A stretch of 64,000 bases of DNA from Fulverythrobacter ferritrahens (GTDB taxonomy: Bacteria > Pseudomonadota > Alphaproteobacteria > Sphingomonadales > Sphingomonadaceae). Position numbers and translations under genes: made by a program. This document shows, one piece after another, positions 1-8,996 of this stretch. Under the pieces are notes generated by a model. That model had not been told where the DNA came from and did not search any database. It saw nothing but the letters and a program-made list of their open reading frames with translations. The stretch is from assembly GCF_020539485.1 (NCBI RefSeq), contig NZ_JACDXU010000002.1, forward strand, positions 434,001 to 498,000, read 5' to 3'. Positions within the stretch are counted from its first letter, which is position 1, and each line of letters begins with the position of its first letter.

Positions 1-1073
1 CCGTCGCCAAGGCGGCAATGGATACGGGCGTGGCGACCAGGCCGATCGAGGATTTCGAGGCCTATCGCCTCAGCCTCAAGGCGCGCCTCAACCCCACCAC
101 TTCGGTCCTGACCCAGGTCTATGCCGATGCGCAAAGCGATCCCAAGCGGGTCGTCTTCGCGGAAGCGGAAGAGGAAGTGACCCTGCGCGCCGCGATCCAG
201 TTCAAGGATTTCGGCTATGGCGTGCCGGTGCTGGTCGGCCGCACTCAGGCGGTGCGCGACAAGCTGGTGGAACTGGGCGTGAGCGACCCGGATTCCTTCG
301 AGATCCAGAATTCGGCCGTTTCCGAATATGTCCCGGCAATGGTGGAGTTCCTCTACAAGCGGCTGCAGCGGCGCGGCTTTACCGAGCGGGACGTGCGCCG
401 CATGGTGAATCAGGAACGCAACGTATTCGCCTCGCTGCTGGTTGCGCTCGGCCATGGCGATGCGATGATATCGGGCACGACCCGGCCCTTTTCCCAGACC
501 ATGCGCGAAGTGCGCCATGTGCTCGATCCCAAGCCGGGCGCAATCCCCTTCGGCATGCACATGATGATCGGCAAGAACTACACCGCCTTCCTGGCGGATA
601 CGACGATCAACGAACGGCCCAGCGCGGAAGAACTCGCGCAGATTGCCTGCGGTGCGGCGCAGGTGGCCAAGCGGCTCGGCCATGAGCCGCGCGTTGCCTT
701 CCTCTCCTATTCCACCTTCGGAAACCCGCCGGGCAAGTGGCTGGAGAATATCCGCGATGCCGTTCACATCCTGGACGCGCAGGGCGTGGACTTCGAATAT
801 GAAGGCGAAATGGCGCCCGACGCCGCGCTGAACCCCAGGGTGATGAAGCTCTATCCTTTCAGCCGCCTGTCGGCCCCGGCCAATGTGCTGATCATGCCGG
901 GCCTGCAATCGGCCAATCTTTCGGCCAAGCTGCTGCGCGAACTAGGCGGCAATGCCACGATCGGACCGATGCTGATCGGGATGGAAAAGCCGGTGCAGAT
1001 CGCGCCGATGACGGCCATCGCGCCCGATCTGCTGACTTTGGCCGTTCTGGCCGCCGCCGGGGTTGTCGGGTAA
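1..1073 (+). CDS. maeB: NADP-dependent malic enzyme, C-terminal part (cut by window edge)
   Basis: Open from the left edge in frame 3 to a TAA at 1071-1073. The roughly 356 visible codons resemble the phosphotransacetylase-like C-terminal domain of large (about 750 aa) malic enzymes, with the stretches VVFAEAEEEVTLRAA near the start of the domain and MPGLQSANLSAKLL near its end. The catalytic malic and NAD(P)-binding domains would lie upstream, outside the window. The full enzyme decarboxylates malate to pyruvate and yields NADPH. In this fused form the tail is regulatory (acetyl-CoA sensing) rather than a working phosphotransacetylase. The Met at position 18 is internal, not a start. A stand-alone Pta is less likely because the reading frame stays open through the window edge. 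Confidence 0.88.
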   Translation, partial: VAKAAMDTGVATRPIEDFEAYRLSLKARLNPTTSVLTQVYADAQSDPKRVVFAEAEEEVTLRAAIQFKDFGYGVPVLVGRTQAVRDKLVELGVSDPDSFEIQNSAVSEYVPAMVEFLYKRLQRRGFTERDVRRMVNQERNVFASLLVALGHGDAMISGTTRPFSQTMREVRHVLDPKPGAIPFGMHMMIGKNYTAFLADTTINERPSAEELAQIACGAAQVAKRLGHEPRVAFLSYSTFGNPPGKWLENIRDAVHILDAQGVDFEYEGEMAPDAALNPRVMKLYPFSRLSAPANVLIMPGLQSANLSAKLLRELGGNATIGPMLIGMEKPVQIAPMTAIAPDLLTLAVLAAAGVVG

Positions 1074-1094
1074 TCCGGCAACCCCGCGAGGGGA

Positions 1095-1868
1095 TTAGCT
1101 CAGCGCGGCATATACGCCATAGGCGCTGGTCAGGGTCAGGACGAGGCCGGCCAGGATCAGCATCGCCTTGGTGCTGAAATGCTTGGCAGCATAGGCGCCG
1201 AAGGGCGCGGCCACTACGCCGCCTATCAGGAAGCCCAGCGTCGGCCCGGCAAGGTCCGCCATGCCGAGCTGCGAAATGAAGGCGGCGGAAATGGTGAGGG
1301 TCAGGAAGAACTCCACCGCATTCACCGTGCCGATCACCTTGCGCGGCTCTGCCCCCTGCACCAGCAGATTGGAGGTCACCACCGGGCCCCAGCCGCCGCC
1401 GCCCGCCGCATCGAGAAACCCGCCGACCAGGCCCAGGGGCATCACATGACGCGGGGTGCGCGGCTTGGGAGGATAGAGCAGGCCGCGCGCCAGCAGATAG
1501 AGGCCCACCAGCGTCAGATAGCCCAGCACATAGGGTTTGATGATCGCGCCATCGATGGAAGACAGCAGATAGGCCCCGGCAACTCCGCCGATCATGCCGG
1601 GTATCAGCAGGCGGAAGAACAGCGCCTTCTCGATATTGCCGTGCAGCAGGTGGCTGATGGCGGAAGTGGCGGTGGTGAAACATTCAACCACATGCACGCG
1701 CTGCGAGGCGAGGGCGGGCGGAACCCCCAATACGCCTACCAGCAGCATGTTGGACAGCACGCCAAAGGCCATGCCCAGCGCGCCGTCTACCAGCTGCGCG
1801 GCAAAGCCCACCGCAATGAACGGCAGAATTGCGCCAATGTCGAAACCTGAAAAGTCCATGACGCCCAC
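1095..1868 (-). CDS. TauE/SafE-family membrane permease
   Basis: About 257 aa of mostly hydrophobic segments (around eight by eye), with the family features GFAAQLVDGALGMAFG at the N-terminus and GLVGGFLDAAGGGGWGP in the middle, which mark the two inverted halves of TauE/SafE (DUF81) permeases. Family members export sulfite, sulfonates or related organic anions across the inner membrane; the substrate here cannot be read from sequence. The longest frame starts at a GTG (1868). An ATG three codons in (1859) is an equally good start. It converges on the malic enzyme gene with only 21 bases between the two stop codons, so it is a separate transcription unit. Confidence 0.85.
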   Translation of the reverse strand: MGVMDFSGFDIGAILPFIAVGFAAQLVDGALGMAFGVLSNMLLVGVLGVPPALASQRVHVVECFTTATSAISHLLHGNIEKALFFRLLIPGMIGGVAGAYLLSSIDGAIIKPYVLGYLTLVGLYLLARGLLYPPKPRTPRHVMPLGLVGGFLDAAGGGGWGPVVTSNLLVQGAEPRKVIGTVNAVEFFLTLTISAAFISQLGMADLAGPTLGFLIGGVVAAPFGAYAAKHFSTKAMLILAGLVLTLTSAYGVYAALS

Positions 1869-1950
1869 CGTTGCCGTTTCCAGGGCGGTCAGATGCAGCG
1901 GAGGGCGGCGGCGGGAAAGATAGATTTTCTACGCGGGCAGGCCGACGAAC

Positions 1951-2667
1951 TCACTTCCGGCGATAGCGGAAATACCAGACCTCGTGCCCATAGACGGTGC
2001 GCGCCTTGTGTTCATAGCGCGTCTCGCACCAGCCCGAGGGGCGGTTTTGCCAGTCTTTCGGGCCCGCAGCCAGCCATTCGAACTGGTGCATGTGGCGCTG
2101 CATCACCATCAGCGCATGGCGCAGATAGGTCGGGTGATCGGTGCCGAAGCGGAATTCGCCGCCGGGCTTCAGCTTGGCCGCGATCATGTCCACCGGGCCA
2201 TCGTTCATCATGCGGCGCTTGGCATGGCGTGCCTTGGGCCAGGGATCGGGATGGAGCAGATAGACGAAGGACAGGGCTTCGTCCGGTATGCGGGCCAGCA
2301 CTTCCAGCGCGTCGCCATGATGGATGCGGACATTATGGATCGGCGGGTGCTTGCCGCCATCGCCATCCAGATGCGTCAGCGCCTGCGCCACGCCGTTGAG
2401 GAAAGGCTCGGCTCCGATGAAACCGTGATCGGGCAACAGGTCGGCGCGATAGGCCATGTGCTCGCCCCCGCCGAAGCCGATTTCGAAATGCAGCGGGCAG
2501 TCACGCCCGAACAGGTGCTCAGCGGTTACGGGCCCTTCTTCCGGCACGGCAATCTGCGGCAGCAATTTGTCGACAAGGTCCTGCTGCCCGGCGCGCAGGG
2601 GCTTGCCCTTGGCGCGGCCGTAAAGCCGGTTGAGCGTGGTCGGATCGCCGGATTTGTATGCAGTCAT
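1951..2667 (-). CDS. trmB: tRNA (guanine-N7-)-methyltransferase
   Basis: 238 aa, normal for TrmB. It makes 7-methylguanosine at position 46 of tRNA variable loops using S-adenosylmethionine. The SAM-binding glycine loop EIGFGGGEH lies near residue 62 and the conserved HPDPWPKARHAKRRM substrate/catalytic block near residue 140. A C-terminal TRYEHKA segment is also typical. It lies just downstream of ctrA on the same strand, separated from it by a strong terminator, so it probably has its own promoter. Confidence 0.95.
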   Translation of the reverse strand: MTAYKSGDPTTLNRLYGRAKGKPLRAGQQDLVDKLLPQIAVPEEGPVTAEHLFGRDCPLHFEIGFGGGEHMAYRADLLPDHGFIGAEPFLNGVAQALTHLDGDGGKHPPIHNVRIHHGDALEVLARIPDEALSFVYLLHPDPWPKARHAKRRMMNDGPVDMIAAKLKPGGEFRFGTDHPTYLRHALMVMQRHMHQFEWLAAGPKDWQNRPSGWCETRYEHKARTVYGHEVWYFRYRRK

Positions 2668-2680
2668 GGGGCAGTGCCCC

Positions 2681-2718
2681 TAAACGAAAACCGCCCCGGG
2701 GCAAGGCCTCGGGGCGGT
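2681..2718 (-). terminator. Rho-independent terminator after ctrA
   Basis: Read on the minus strand, a 9-bp G+C stem (arms 2710-2718 and 2690-2698) with a loop of about 11 bases is followed by TTTTCGTTT. It begins 27 bases past the ctrA stop codon. Confidence 0.8.
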
Positions 2719-2744
2719 GTTCAGATCCCGATGGGGGAGTGCTG

Positions 2745-3440
2745 TCAGGCGGCTTCCGCCTCTTCGCCCGGATCGCGCAGCACATAGCCGCGGCCCCAGA
2801 CGGTTTCGATGTAGTTCTCGCCGCTGCAGGCGTGGCTCAGCTTCTTGCGCAGCTTGCAGATGAACACGTCGATGATCTTGAGTTCCGGCTCGTCCATCCC
2901 GCCATAGAGGTGGTTGAGGAACATTTCCTTGGTGAGCGTGGTGCCCTTGCGCAGCGAGAGCAGCTCCAGCATGGCATATTCCTTGCCGGTCAGATGCACG
3001 CGGGCGCCATCGACTTCCACGGTCTTGGCATCGAGGTTCACCGCCAGCTTGCCGGTACGGATAACCGATTGCGAATGGCCCTTGGAACGGCGCACCACGG
3101 CGTGAATGCGGGCGACCAGTTCTTCGCGGTGGAAGGGCTTGGTCACGTAATCATCCGCCCCGAAGCCGAAGCTGCGGATCTTTGAATCCATTTCGGAAAT
3201 GCCCGAAAGGATCAGCACCGGCGTCTGTACCTTGGCGACGCGCACTTTCTTCAGCACATCATAGCCGTGCATGTCCGGCAGGTTCAGGTCGAGCAGGATG
3301 ATGTCGTAATCATACAGCTTCGCCAGATCCAAACCCTCTTCGCCCAGGTCGGTCGAATAGACGTTGAAGCCTTCGGTGGTCAGCATAAGCTCGATGGCCT
3401 TGGCGGTCGTCGGCTCGTCCTCGATCAGCAGCACACGCAT
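2745..3440 (-). CDS. ctrA: Cell-cycle response regulator CtrA
   Basis: 231 aa OmpR-type response regulator. The receiver domain (about 1-115) has the acidic pocket E7/D8 and the phospho-acceptor Asp51 in [11 protein letters not shown]. The C-terminal winged helix (about 130-225) carries the CtrA-typical stretch [20 protein letters not shown]. In Caulobacter, CtrA~P controls division, flagellar and methylation genes and blocks replication initiation; in sphingomonads it mainly drives motility and other non-essential functions. The C-terminus ends in acidic residues and Ala-Ala (EEAEAA); an Ala-Ala end is a known ClpXP degradation signal in Caulobacter CtrA. The upstream region has several TTAA half-sites, suggesting autoregulation. 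Confidence 0.95.
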   Translation of the reverse strand: MRVLLIEDEPTTAKAIELMLTTEGFNVYSTDLGEEGLDLAKLYDYDIILLDLNLPDMHGYDVLKKVRVAKVQTPVLILSGISEMDSKIRSFGFGADDYVTKPFHREELVARIHAVVRRSKGHSQSVIRTGKLAVNLDAKTVEVDGARVHLTGKEYAMLELLSLRKGTTLTKEMFLNHLYGGMDEPELKIIDVFICKLRKKLSHACSGENYIETVWGRGYVLRDPGEEAEAA

Positions 3441-3472
3441 GGGAGCCCCCTTTAGTCGCCCCGTTTCTTTCC

Positions 3473-3537
3473 GTTAACTGTCCCTTTCGGGAAGTTGACG
3501 GTTATTAACCACGCAAGGTCTCAATGAAAAAGGTTAA
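3473..3537 (-). promoter_or_regulatory. Cluster of TTAA half-sites upstream of ctrA
   Basis: Within 100 bases of the ctrA start are GTTAAC at 3473-3478, TTGA-N6-TTAACC at 3495-3510, and GGTTAA at 3532-3537. The CtrA box is TTAA-N7-TTAA. None of these is a perfect full box (the best pair has a 6-base spacer), so this is a candidate autoregulatory region. A single GANTC (CcrM-type) site lies at 3570-3574. Confidence 0.4.
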
Positions 3538-3685
3538 TTTATCATGAAATGAAAATGGGATTTCCCGGTGAGTCTTTCCGGTTACGTTCCTCATCGCGCC
3601 TGCCGGGGGATCGCCCTGGCCAGCCACAAAGGCAATGCTGATATTGGGACGCCCGCATTTGCGTGCTTTCGGCGCTTATAGTGGC

Positions 3686-5200
3686 CTATCCCACACCCTC
3701 CAGCTTTTTCTGGCGGCGGCGCTGCACCGAAGATCCGATGCCGATCGCCTCGCGATATTTGGCGACTGTCCGCCGGGCGAGATCGAAGCCCTTCTCTTTC
3801 AGAAGGTCCACCAACGTATCGTCGGAAAGGATGTTTTTCGGATCTTCGGCATCCACCAGCGCGCGAATCTGCGCCTTGACTGCTTCGGCGGAAACCGCGC
3901 CGTCGCCATCGGCGGAGGCGACGCCGGAGGTGAAGAAATACTTCAGCTCGAATGTGCCGCGTTCGCAATTGAGATATTTGTTGCTGGTAACCCGGCTGAC
4001 GGTCGATTCGTGCATCTCGATGGCTTCGGCTATCGTGCGCAGGGTCAGCGGGCGCAGTTCCGACACGCCCTTGCGGAAGAAACCTTCCTGCTGCTTCACG
4101 ATCTCCGCCGTCACTTTCAGGATCGTCTTCTGCCGCTGGTCGAGAGCTTTCATCAGCCAGTTGGCATCGGCCAGCTTCTCGCTCAGCCAGGCCTTTGAAG
4201 CCTTGTCGTGGCAACCCTGGCGCAGTTCGACATAATAGGGCCGGTTCACGATCAGCCGGGGCAGGGTCGCCTGATTGAGCGCGATGTTCCAGCCGTCCTT
4301 GGGCCCGGCCCGCACCAATATGTCGGGCACTACCGGTTCGCTTTCCCCGCCGCCGAATTGCAGGCCCGGCTTGGGATCGTAGCTGCGCAGCTCGGCCAGC
4401 ATGTCGGCGAAATCTTCGTCATCGACGCCGCACATGCGCTTGAGCTGGGCAAAGTTGCCCTTGGCCAGCAAATCCAGATTATCGATCAGCCGGGCCATTG
4501 CCGGATCGTGGCGATCCGCCTCCATGGCCTGCAGCGCAAGGCATTCCGAAAGGGTGCGGGCACCCACGCCGGTCGGGTCCAGCGACTGGACCACTTTCAG
4601 CCCGCCTTCCGCCTCGCTCAGGGAAATGCCCAGCTCGCCCGCCACTTCGCGCAAGGGAACCGGCAGATAGCCGGCCTCGTCCAGCAGGCCCACAATATGC
4701 CGGGCGATGAAGGCGCTCTGCTGGTCAGGGGCGACTGCGCCGATCTGCGCATCGAGATGTTCGGCAAGGGTCGGCCCGGAGCCGCCGCGTTCCTCGATCG
4801 CCAGGCCTTCCTCGCCCGAGCCCGCGGAAAAGTCGGAAAACTCGCCTCCAAGGGGCAGTGCCGAACCGTCACCCGTCTCGCGATCGATATCGAGCGCGGC
4901 AGGATCAAGGTCCAGCGGGGCATCGGCTTCCCCGCGGCCTTCCAGCATCAGCTGGTCGGCCGTTGCCGTGCCTTCCGCCATGGCATCGCCGCGTTCATCC
5001 CGCGCTTCCGCTTCGCCTGCCGTTTCGCCCCCGCCCTCGCTGTTGCCGATGTCGAGCAAAGGGTTCGCATCCAGCGCTTCGCCGATGAAGGTTTCCAGCT
5101 CCAGATTGGACAGCGCGAGCAGCTTGATTGCCTGCTGCAACTGCGGCGTCATTACCAGCGACTGGGTCTGGCGAAGATCGAGGCGCGGGCCCAGGGCCAT
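3686..5200 (-). CDS. rpoN: RNA polymerase sigma-54 factor
   Basis: 504 aa. Region I is the glutamine/leucine-rich N-terminus (DLRQTQSLVMTPQLQQAI) that contacts activators and the -12 element. An acidic linker follows (about residues 55-130), then the core-binding domain. At the C-terminus is the RpoN box, ARRTVAKYRE, which binds the -24 element. Sigma-54 directs activator-dependent promoters, such as those for nitrogen and flagellar genes. It follows lptB on the same strand, the usual alphaproteobacterial order. The hpf/ptsN genes often found next are absent; ctrA follows instead after about 245 bases. Confidence 0.95.
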   Translation of the reverse strand: MALGPRLDLRQTQSLVMTPQLQQAIKLLALSNLELETFIGEALDANPLLDIGNSEGGGETAGEAEARDERGDAMAEGTATADQLMLEGRGEADAPLDLDPAALDIDRETGDGSALPLGGEFSDFSAGSGEEGLAIEERGGSGPTLAEHLDAQIGAVAPDQQSAFIARHIVGLLDEAGYLPVPLREVAGELGISLSEAEGGLKVVQSLDPTGVGARTLSECLALQAMEADRHDPAMARLIDNLDLLAKGNFAQLKRMCGVDDEDFADMLAELRSYDPKPGLQFGGGESEPVVPDILVRAGPKDGWNIALNQATLPRLIVNRPYYVELRQGCHDKASKAWLSEKLADANWLMKALDQRQKTILKVTAEIVKQQEGFFRKGVSELRPLTLRTIAEAIEMHESTVSRVTSNKYLNCERGTFELKYFFTSGVASADGDGAVSAEAVKAQIRALVDAEDPKNILSDDTLVDLLKEKGFDLARRTVAKYREAIGIGSSVQRRRQKKLEGVG

Positions 5201-5316
5201 TTTTCAAGCGCCGGTCTTGCTGCGTGACGCCCAGCGGAGCAGTTGGACCGGGGCTGGTGCAGTCTCCGGCCGAGCGGCGCTGAAACCTGCGCCAGGCATG
5301 CCTGACGGCCGGCCAA

Positions 5317-6108
5317 TCACAGGGTGAAGCTCTCGCCCAGATAGAGGCGGCGCACATTCTCGTCGGCCACCAGATCTTCCGGGCTGCCGGCGAACAGCAC
5401 CTGGCCACCATAGATGATGCAGGCGCGGTCCACGATATCCAGCGTTTCGCGCACGTTGTGATCGGTGATCAGCACGCCGATGCCGCGCTGCTTCAGGTCG
5501 ATCACCAGATGGCGGATGTCCTGGATCGAAAGCGGATCGATCCCGGCGAAGGGTTCGTCCAGCAGCATGATCGAAGGCTTGGCCGCCAGCGCGCGCGCGA
5601 TTTCGCAGCGCCGCCGTTCACCGCCCGAAAGCGCCATGGCCGGGCTGGAGCGCAGGCGGGTGAGGCCGAATTCGTCCAGCAGCCGTTCCAGTTCCGATGC
5701 GCGGGTGGCCTTGTCGGGTTCGATCATCTCCAGCACGCAGGAAATGTTCTGTTCCACCGTCATGCCCCGGAAAATCGAGGTTTCCTGCGGCAGATAGCCC
5801 AGGCCCAGGATCGCGCGGCGATACATGGGCAGCTTGGTCACATCCACGCCGTCCATCAGGATGCGGCCGCTGTCGGGCCGCACCAGACCCATGATCGAAT
5901 AGAAGCAGGTGGTCTTGCCCGCGCCGTTGGGGCCCAGCAGACCCAGCACCTCGCCCTTGCCGACCGAGAGCGAAATGTCGGTCAGCACCGCGCGCTTGTC
6001 ATAGCTCTTGGCGATCGAGATCACTTCCAGCCCGCCATTCGGCAGGGGAACGGTGGCGTTCACCGTGGCTTCGTCTGTCGCCTCGGCTGTCTGGTCGAGT
6101 GTCGTCAT
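5317..6108 (-). CDS. lptB: LPS export ABC transporter ATP-binding protein
   Basis: 263 aa from the ATG at 6108 (an in-frame start at 6177 would add 23 poorly conserved residues). It has the full set of ABC ATPase motifs: Walker A GPNGAGKT, the signature LSGGERRR, Walker B IMLLDEPFAGIDP and the switch histidine in ITDHNVRE. With LptF/LptG it powers lipopolysaccharide extraction from the inner membrane. The close match to LptB (STDH/ITDH switch, GLGYLPQE) separates it from LivF-type ATPases. The first 25 residues before the ABC core are a low-complexity Ala/Thr/Glu extension. lptA and lptC are not adjacent upstream here; rpoN follows downstream. Confidence 0.93.
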   Translation of the reverse strand: MTTLDQTAEATDEATVNATVPLPNGGLEVISIAKSYDKRAVLTDISLSVGKGEVLGLLGPNGAGKTTCFYSIMGLVRPDSGRILMDGVDVTKLPMYRRAILGLGYLPQETSIFRGMTVEQNISCVLEMIEPDKATRASELERLLDEFGLTRLRSSPAMALSGGERRRCEIARALAAKPSIMLLDEPFAGIDPLSIQDIRHLVIDLKQRGIGVLITDHNVRETLDIVDRACIIYGGQVLFAGSPEDLVADENVRRLYLGESFTL

Positions 6109-6208
6109 CGCGCGGCTTTTACCATGGCTTGCCGGGCAGGAAACCCCTGCCGTGGCAAACTGGCAAGATTCCTGCATGGCTTTCAGGGCCGTGAAAGCTT
6201 CAGGGGTA

Positions 6209-6222
6209 TGAACAAATGTTCA
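6209..6222. promoter_or_regulatory. 14-bp palindrome between divergent genes
   Basis: TGAACA-AA-TGTTCA, a perfect inverted repeat in the 179-base divergent region between lptB and the small membrane-protein gene. It looks like an operator, but no regulator is identifiable. It resembles the GAAC-N4-GTTC LexA box of Firmicutes more than the alphaproteobacterial GTTC-N7-GTTC box. Confidence 0.3.
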
Positions 6223-6287
6223 GGAAGCTTGATCGTTCCACGATAGCGTGAAATAGTCTGATTCGGGTTGGAAATGGAGGGAAGCGC

Positions 6288-6665
6288 ATGGACAAGGCGC
6301 TCTGGGATTCAAGCCGGCAGAAAACCGAGGCGGGCAAACGCCTCGATTGGCGACGCAGGATGAGCGACCATGTCGCCTATGCCCTGCTTTTCTACACGGG
6401 CCTGCAGATCTTCGTGACCATGTCCGTTCTCAAGCATACCACCCAATCTATCCTCCCCTTTTTCGCGCTGATCGTGCTCGTGGCGGCGGTGATCCCCGGT
6501 TGCCGCCTGTTCGAGAAACGCTGGGAGGATCTGAGCGACGATGCAGCGGCCGATCCCTCGCTCAGGCCCCTGTTCCAGCGGGACCGGCTGATGGTGTGGA
6601 TCGCGGCCCTTGGCCTGCCCTTCCTGGTCACCGGCGCGGTCGAACTTACCGCACAGATCCTCTAG
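6288..6665 (+). CDS. Small membrane protein of unknown function
   Basis: 125 aa starting 7 bases after a good ribosome-binding site (GGAGGG). Three hydrophobic segments can be seen, near residues 28-48, 55-73 and 102-125. A basic N-terminus (RLDWRRRM) and a charged loop (EKRWEDLSDDAAADP) lie between. By the positive-inside rule the N-terminus is probably cytoplasmic. I do not recognise the family. It is followed 78 bases later by pmbA and may share a transcript with it. Confidence 0.7.
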   Translation: MDKALWDSSRQKTEAGKRLDWRRRMSDHVAYALLFYTGLQIFVTMSVLKHTTQSILPFFALIVLVAAVIPGCRLFEKRWEDLSDDAAADPSLRPLFQRDRLMVWIAALGLPFLVTGAVELTAQIL

Positions 6666-6743
6666 CTGCTCCAACGCAGCCTTTGCAGGACGGCGCCGCA
6701 CCCGCTAGGGCTGCCGGTGTAACCATGCCGTTCGGATTATCCC

Positions 6744-8090
6744 ATGCTTGAACCAAAGGCCGCCCAGGAACGCTGCGCGGCAGCAATCCACTTCGCCCTC
6801 AAAGCCGGTGCCGATGCCGCGGATGCGGTGGCGATCGGTTCCTCTTCCGAAGAAGTCCAGGTCCGCCTCGGCAAGCTGGAGGATGTGGGCCGTTCCGAAA
6901 GCGAGGAACTGGGCCTTCGGGTTTTCGTCGGCCAGCGTTCCGCCTCGATCCACGCCACCGATATGAGCGATGCCGCGCTGGCGGAACTCGCCAGCCGCGC
7001 GGTGGCCATGGCCAAGGCTGCGCCGGAAGATGAATATGCCGGCCTTGCCCCGGCTGAATTGCTGGCGCGCGGCCCGATGCCGGAACTGGACCTCGTCGAC
7101 GCTTCGGAGCCCAGCCCGCAGCATTTGCGCCGCCTGGCGGAAGAAGCGGAAGACGCCGCGCGTGCGGTGAAGGGCGTGACCAACAGCGAAGGCGGCGGGG
7201 CCAGCTTCGGCCGCAGTGCGGTGGCGCTGGCTACCAGCCATGGTTTCGCGGGCGCCTATGAGGCCACCGGCATCAGCCTTTCGGCCAGCGTGCTGGCGGG
7301 CGAAGGCGGCGCGATGCAGCGCGATTACGAATATCGCACCGTGCGCCATGCGGCGGACCTGCTTTCCCCGGCCGAGATCGGCCGCGTGGCGGGTGAACGC
7401 GCCGTGGCCCGGCTCAACCCGGGCAAGATGCCCAGCAAGGGCATGAGCGTGGTGTTCGATCCGCGCGTGGGCAATTCGCTGCTGGGGCATTTGCTGGGCG
7501 CCATGTCCGGCCCCTCCATCGCGCGGCGCTCCAGCTTCCTGCTCGACCGGCTGGAGGACGAGCTGTTCCCCGCCGACATCCTGATCCTTGAAGACCCGCA
7601 TCGCCTGCGCGGCCTGCGTTCGCGCCCGTTCGACGGGGAGGGGCTGCCCTGCCTGCCGCGCGCGCTGGTGGAAAAGGGCCGGGTCACCGGATGGCTCACC
7701 AATGCGGCCTCGGCCCGCCAGCTCGGCATCGGGCTGACCGGCCATGCCGCGCGCGGGGCCAGCGGCGCCCCGGGCGTGCAACCCGCGAATGTCCATCTCG
7801 CGCCGGGCAAGGTCAGCCGGGCCGAACTGATCGCTGATATCGAAGATGGCGTGCTGGTGACCGAGCTGATCGGCATGGGCGTGAACGGGGTGACGGGCGA
7901 TTACAGCCGCGGCGCTTCCGGCTTCCGCATCGTGAATGGCGAAATCGCCGGGCCGGTGGCCGAATTCACCGTTGCGGGCAATCTGATCGACATGTTTGCC
8001 CGCATGAGCGTGGCTGACGATCTGGACATCCACCGTTCGATGGACGTGCCCACCATCCGCATCGAAGGGATGACGGTCGCCGGGGAATAG
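6744..8090 (+). CDS. pmbA: TldE/PmbA-type metalloprotease subunit
   Basis: 448 aa, normal for TldD/TldE family members. The lack of a HExxxH zinc motif and the C-terminal block (GVNGVTGDYSRGASGF, then NLIDMFARMSVADDL) identify the TldE/PmbA partner rather than TldD. In Escherichia coli the TldD/TldE heterodimer degrades unfolded peptides, processes microcin B17 and handles the CcdA antitoxin; TldE lacks the metal site. No tldD gene is in this window, so its partner must be encoded elsewhere. Confidence 0.9.
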   Translation: MLEPKAAQERCAAAIHFALKAGADAADAVAIGSSSEEVQVRLGKLEDVGRSESEELGLRVFVGQRSASIHATDMSDAALAELASRAVAMAKAAPEDEYAGLAPAELLARGPMPELDLVDASEPSPQHLRRLAEEAEDAARAVKGVTNSEGGGASFGRSAVALATSHGFAGAYEATGISLSASVLAGEGGAMQRDYEYRTVRHAADLLSPAEIGRVAGERAVARLNPGKMPSKGMSVVFDPRVGNSLLGHLLGAMSGPSIARRSSFLLDRLEDELFPADILILEDPHRLRGLRSRPFDGEGLPCLPRALVEKGRVTGWLTNAASARQLGIGLTGHAARGASGAPGVQPANVHLAPGKVSRAELIADIEDGVLVTELIGMGVNGVTGDYSRGASGFRIVNGEIAGPVAEFTVAGNLIDMFARMSVADDLDIHRSMDVPTIRIEGMTVAGE

Positions 8091-8133
8091 GGGCCGGGGA
8101 ATTGGGGCCGGGTAGTAACGGGGACAAGGTGCG

Positions 8134-8159
8134 GGGCGCAGGCTGTCTGGCCTGCGCCC
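8134..8159. terminator. Hairpin between convergent pmbA and ppa
   Basis: A perfect 10-bp G+C-rich stem (8134-8143 with 8150-8159) around a 6-base loop lies between the two convergent stop codons. No T-run follows on either strand, so it may serve as a weak bidirectional terminator or a transcript-end stabiliser. Confidence 0.4.
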
Positions 8160-8184
8160 GGTCACCGGACAGATTGCCGAAGGA

Positions 8185-8724
8185 TCAGTCCTTCTTGGCT
8201 TCCTTGGCGCGTTCGATGGCTTCCAGCACGATCTCGCGGGCTTCGGCGGCATCACCCCATGCGCCGATGCGCACCCACTTTTCGGATTCCAGATCCTTGT
8301 AGTGCTTGAAGAAGTGCTCGATCTGCTGGAGTACGATGGAAGGCAGATCCTGCCGCTCGCCCACGTCCGAATAATAGGGGAAGGTGGTGTCCACCGGCAC
8401 GCAGACCAGCTTCTCGTCGCCGCCGGCTTCGTCTTCCAGCTTCAGCACGCCGATGGGGCGCGCGCGCACCACGCAACCGGGGATGAAGGGGCTGCGCGAG
8501 ATGACCAGCGCGTCCAGCGGATCGCCATCAGGCGAAAGCGTATGCGGGACGAAGCCGTAATTGGCGGGATAGCGCATCGGCGTGTGCAGGATACGGTCGA
8601 CGAACAGCGCGCCCGATTCCTTGTCGAACTCGTATTTCACGGGTTCGCCGCCGGTCGGCACTTCGATGATGACGTTGAGGCTCTCGGGCGGATTGTCGCC
8701 GGTTGGGATCAGATCGATTCTCAT
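8185..8724 (-). CDS. ppa: Inorganic pyrophosphatase
   Basis: 179 aa family I soluble pyrophosphatase. It hydrolyses PPi to two phosphates in the cytoplasm and so drives biosynthetic reactions. Clear family motifs: the active-site EFDKESG-like stretch (YEFDKESGALFVDR), YPANYGFVPHTLSPDGDPLDALV with the three metal-binding aspartates, and the C-terminal EHFFKHYKDLE. It is a monocistronic gene convergent with pmbA. Confidence 0.97.
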   Translation of the reverse strand: MRIDLIPTGDNPPESLNVIIEVPTGGEPVKYEFDKESGALFVDRILHTPMRYPANYGFVPHTLSPDGDPLDALVISRSPFIPGCVVRARPIGVLKLEDEAGGDEKLVCVPVDTTFPYYSDVGERQDLPSIVLQQIEHFFKHYKDLESEKWVRIGAWGDAAEAREIVLEAIERAKEAKKD

Positions 8725-8798
8725 GATGTGCTCTTTATTCTGCGGTTCTGCTGCCAGCCCTGCCTCGGGCCACGAAGCGGCATCCTGTCCTGTTTTCG

Positions 8799-8812
8799 AG
8801 GGCTTAAGCCCT
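8799..8812. promoter_or_regulatory. 14-bp palindrome upstream of ppa
   Basis: AGGGCTTAAGCCCT is a perfect palindrome 75 bases upstream of the ppa start, in the 272-base divergent region shared with the oxidoreductase gene. Its function is unknown. No other structure stands out in that gap. Confidence 0.25.
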
Positions 8813-8996
8813 TCTACCTAGCCGCGCCGTTAGCGTAGCATGGAGGGAAAGGCGAGGGGCAAATCCCGCCCGAAGATAAGCAATTGCGGCCTACCCGGTA
8901 AATTGGCAGTCTGCCCCGATAATAACGACCGGTACAAAGCCGAGTCCGTGCTCAAAGTCCCGCAAGAGGGCGAAGGCACATAACAGGAGACACAGG

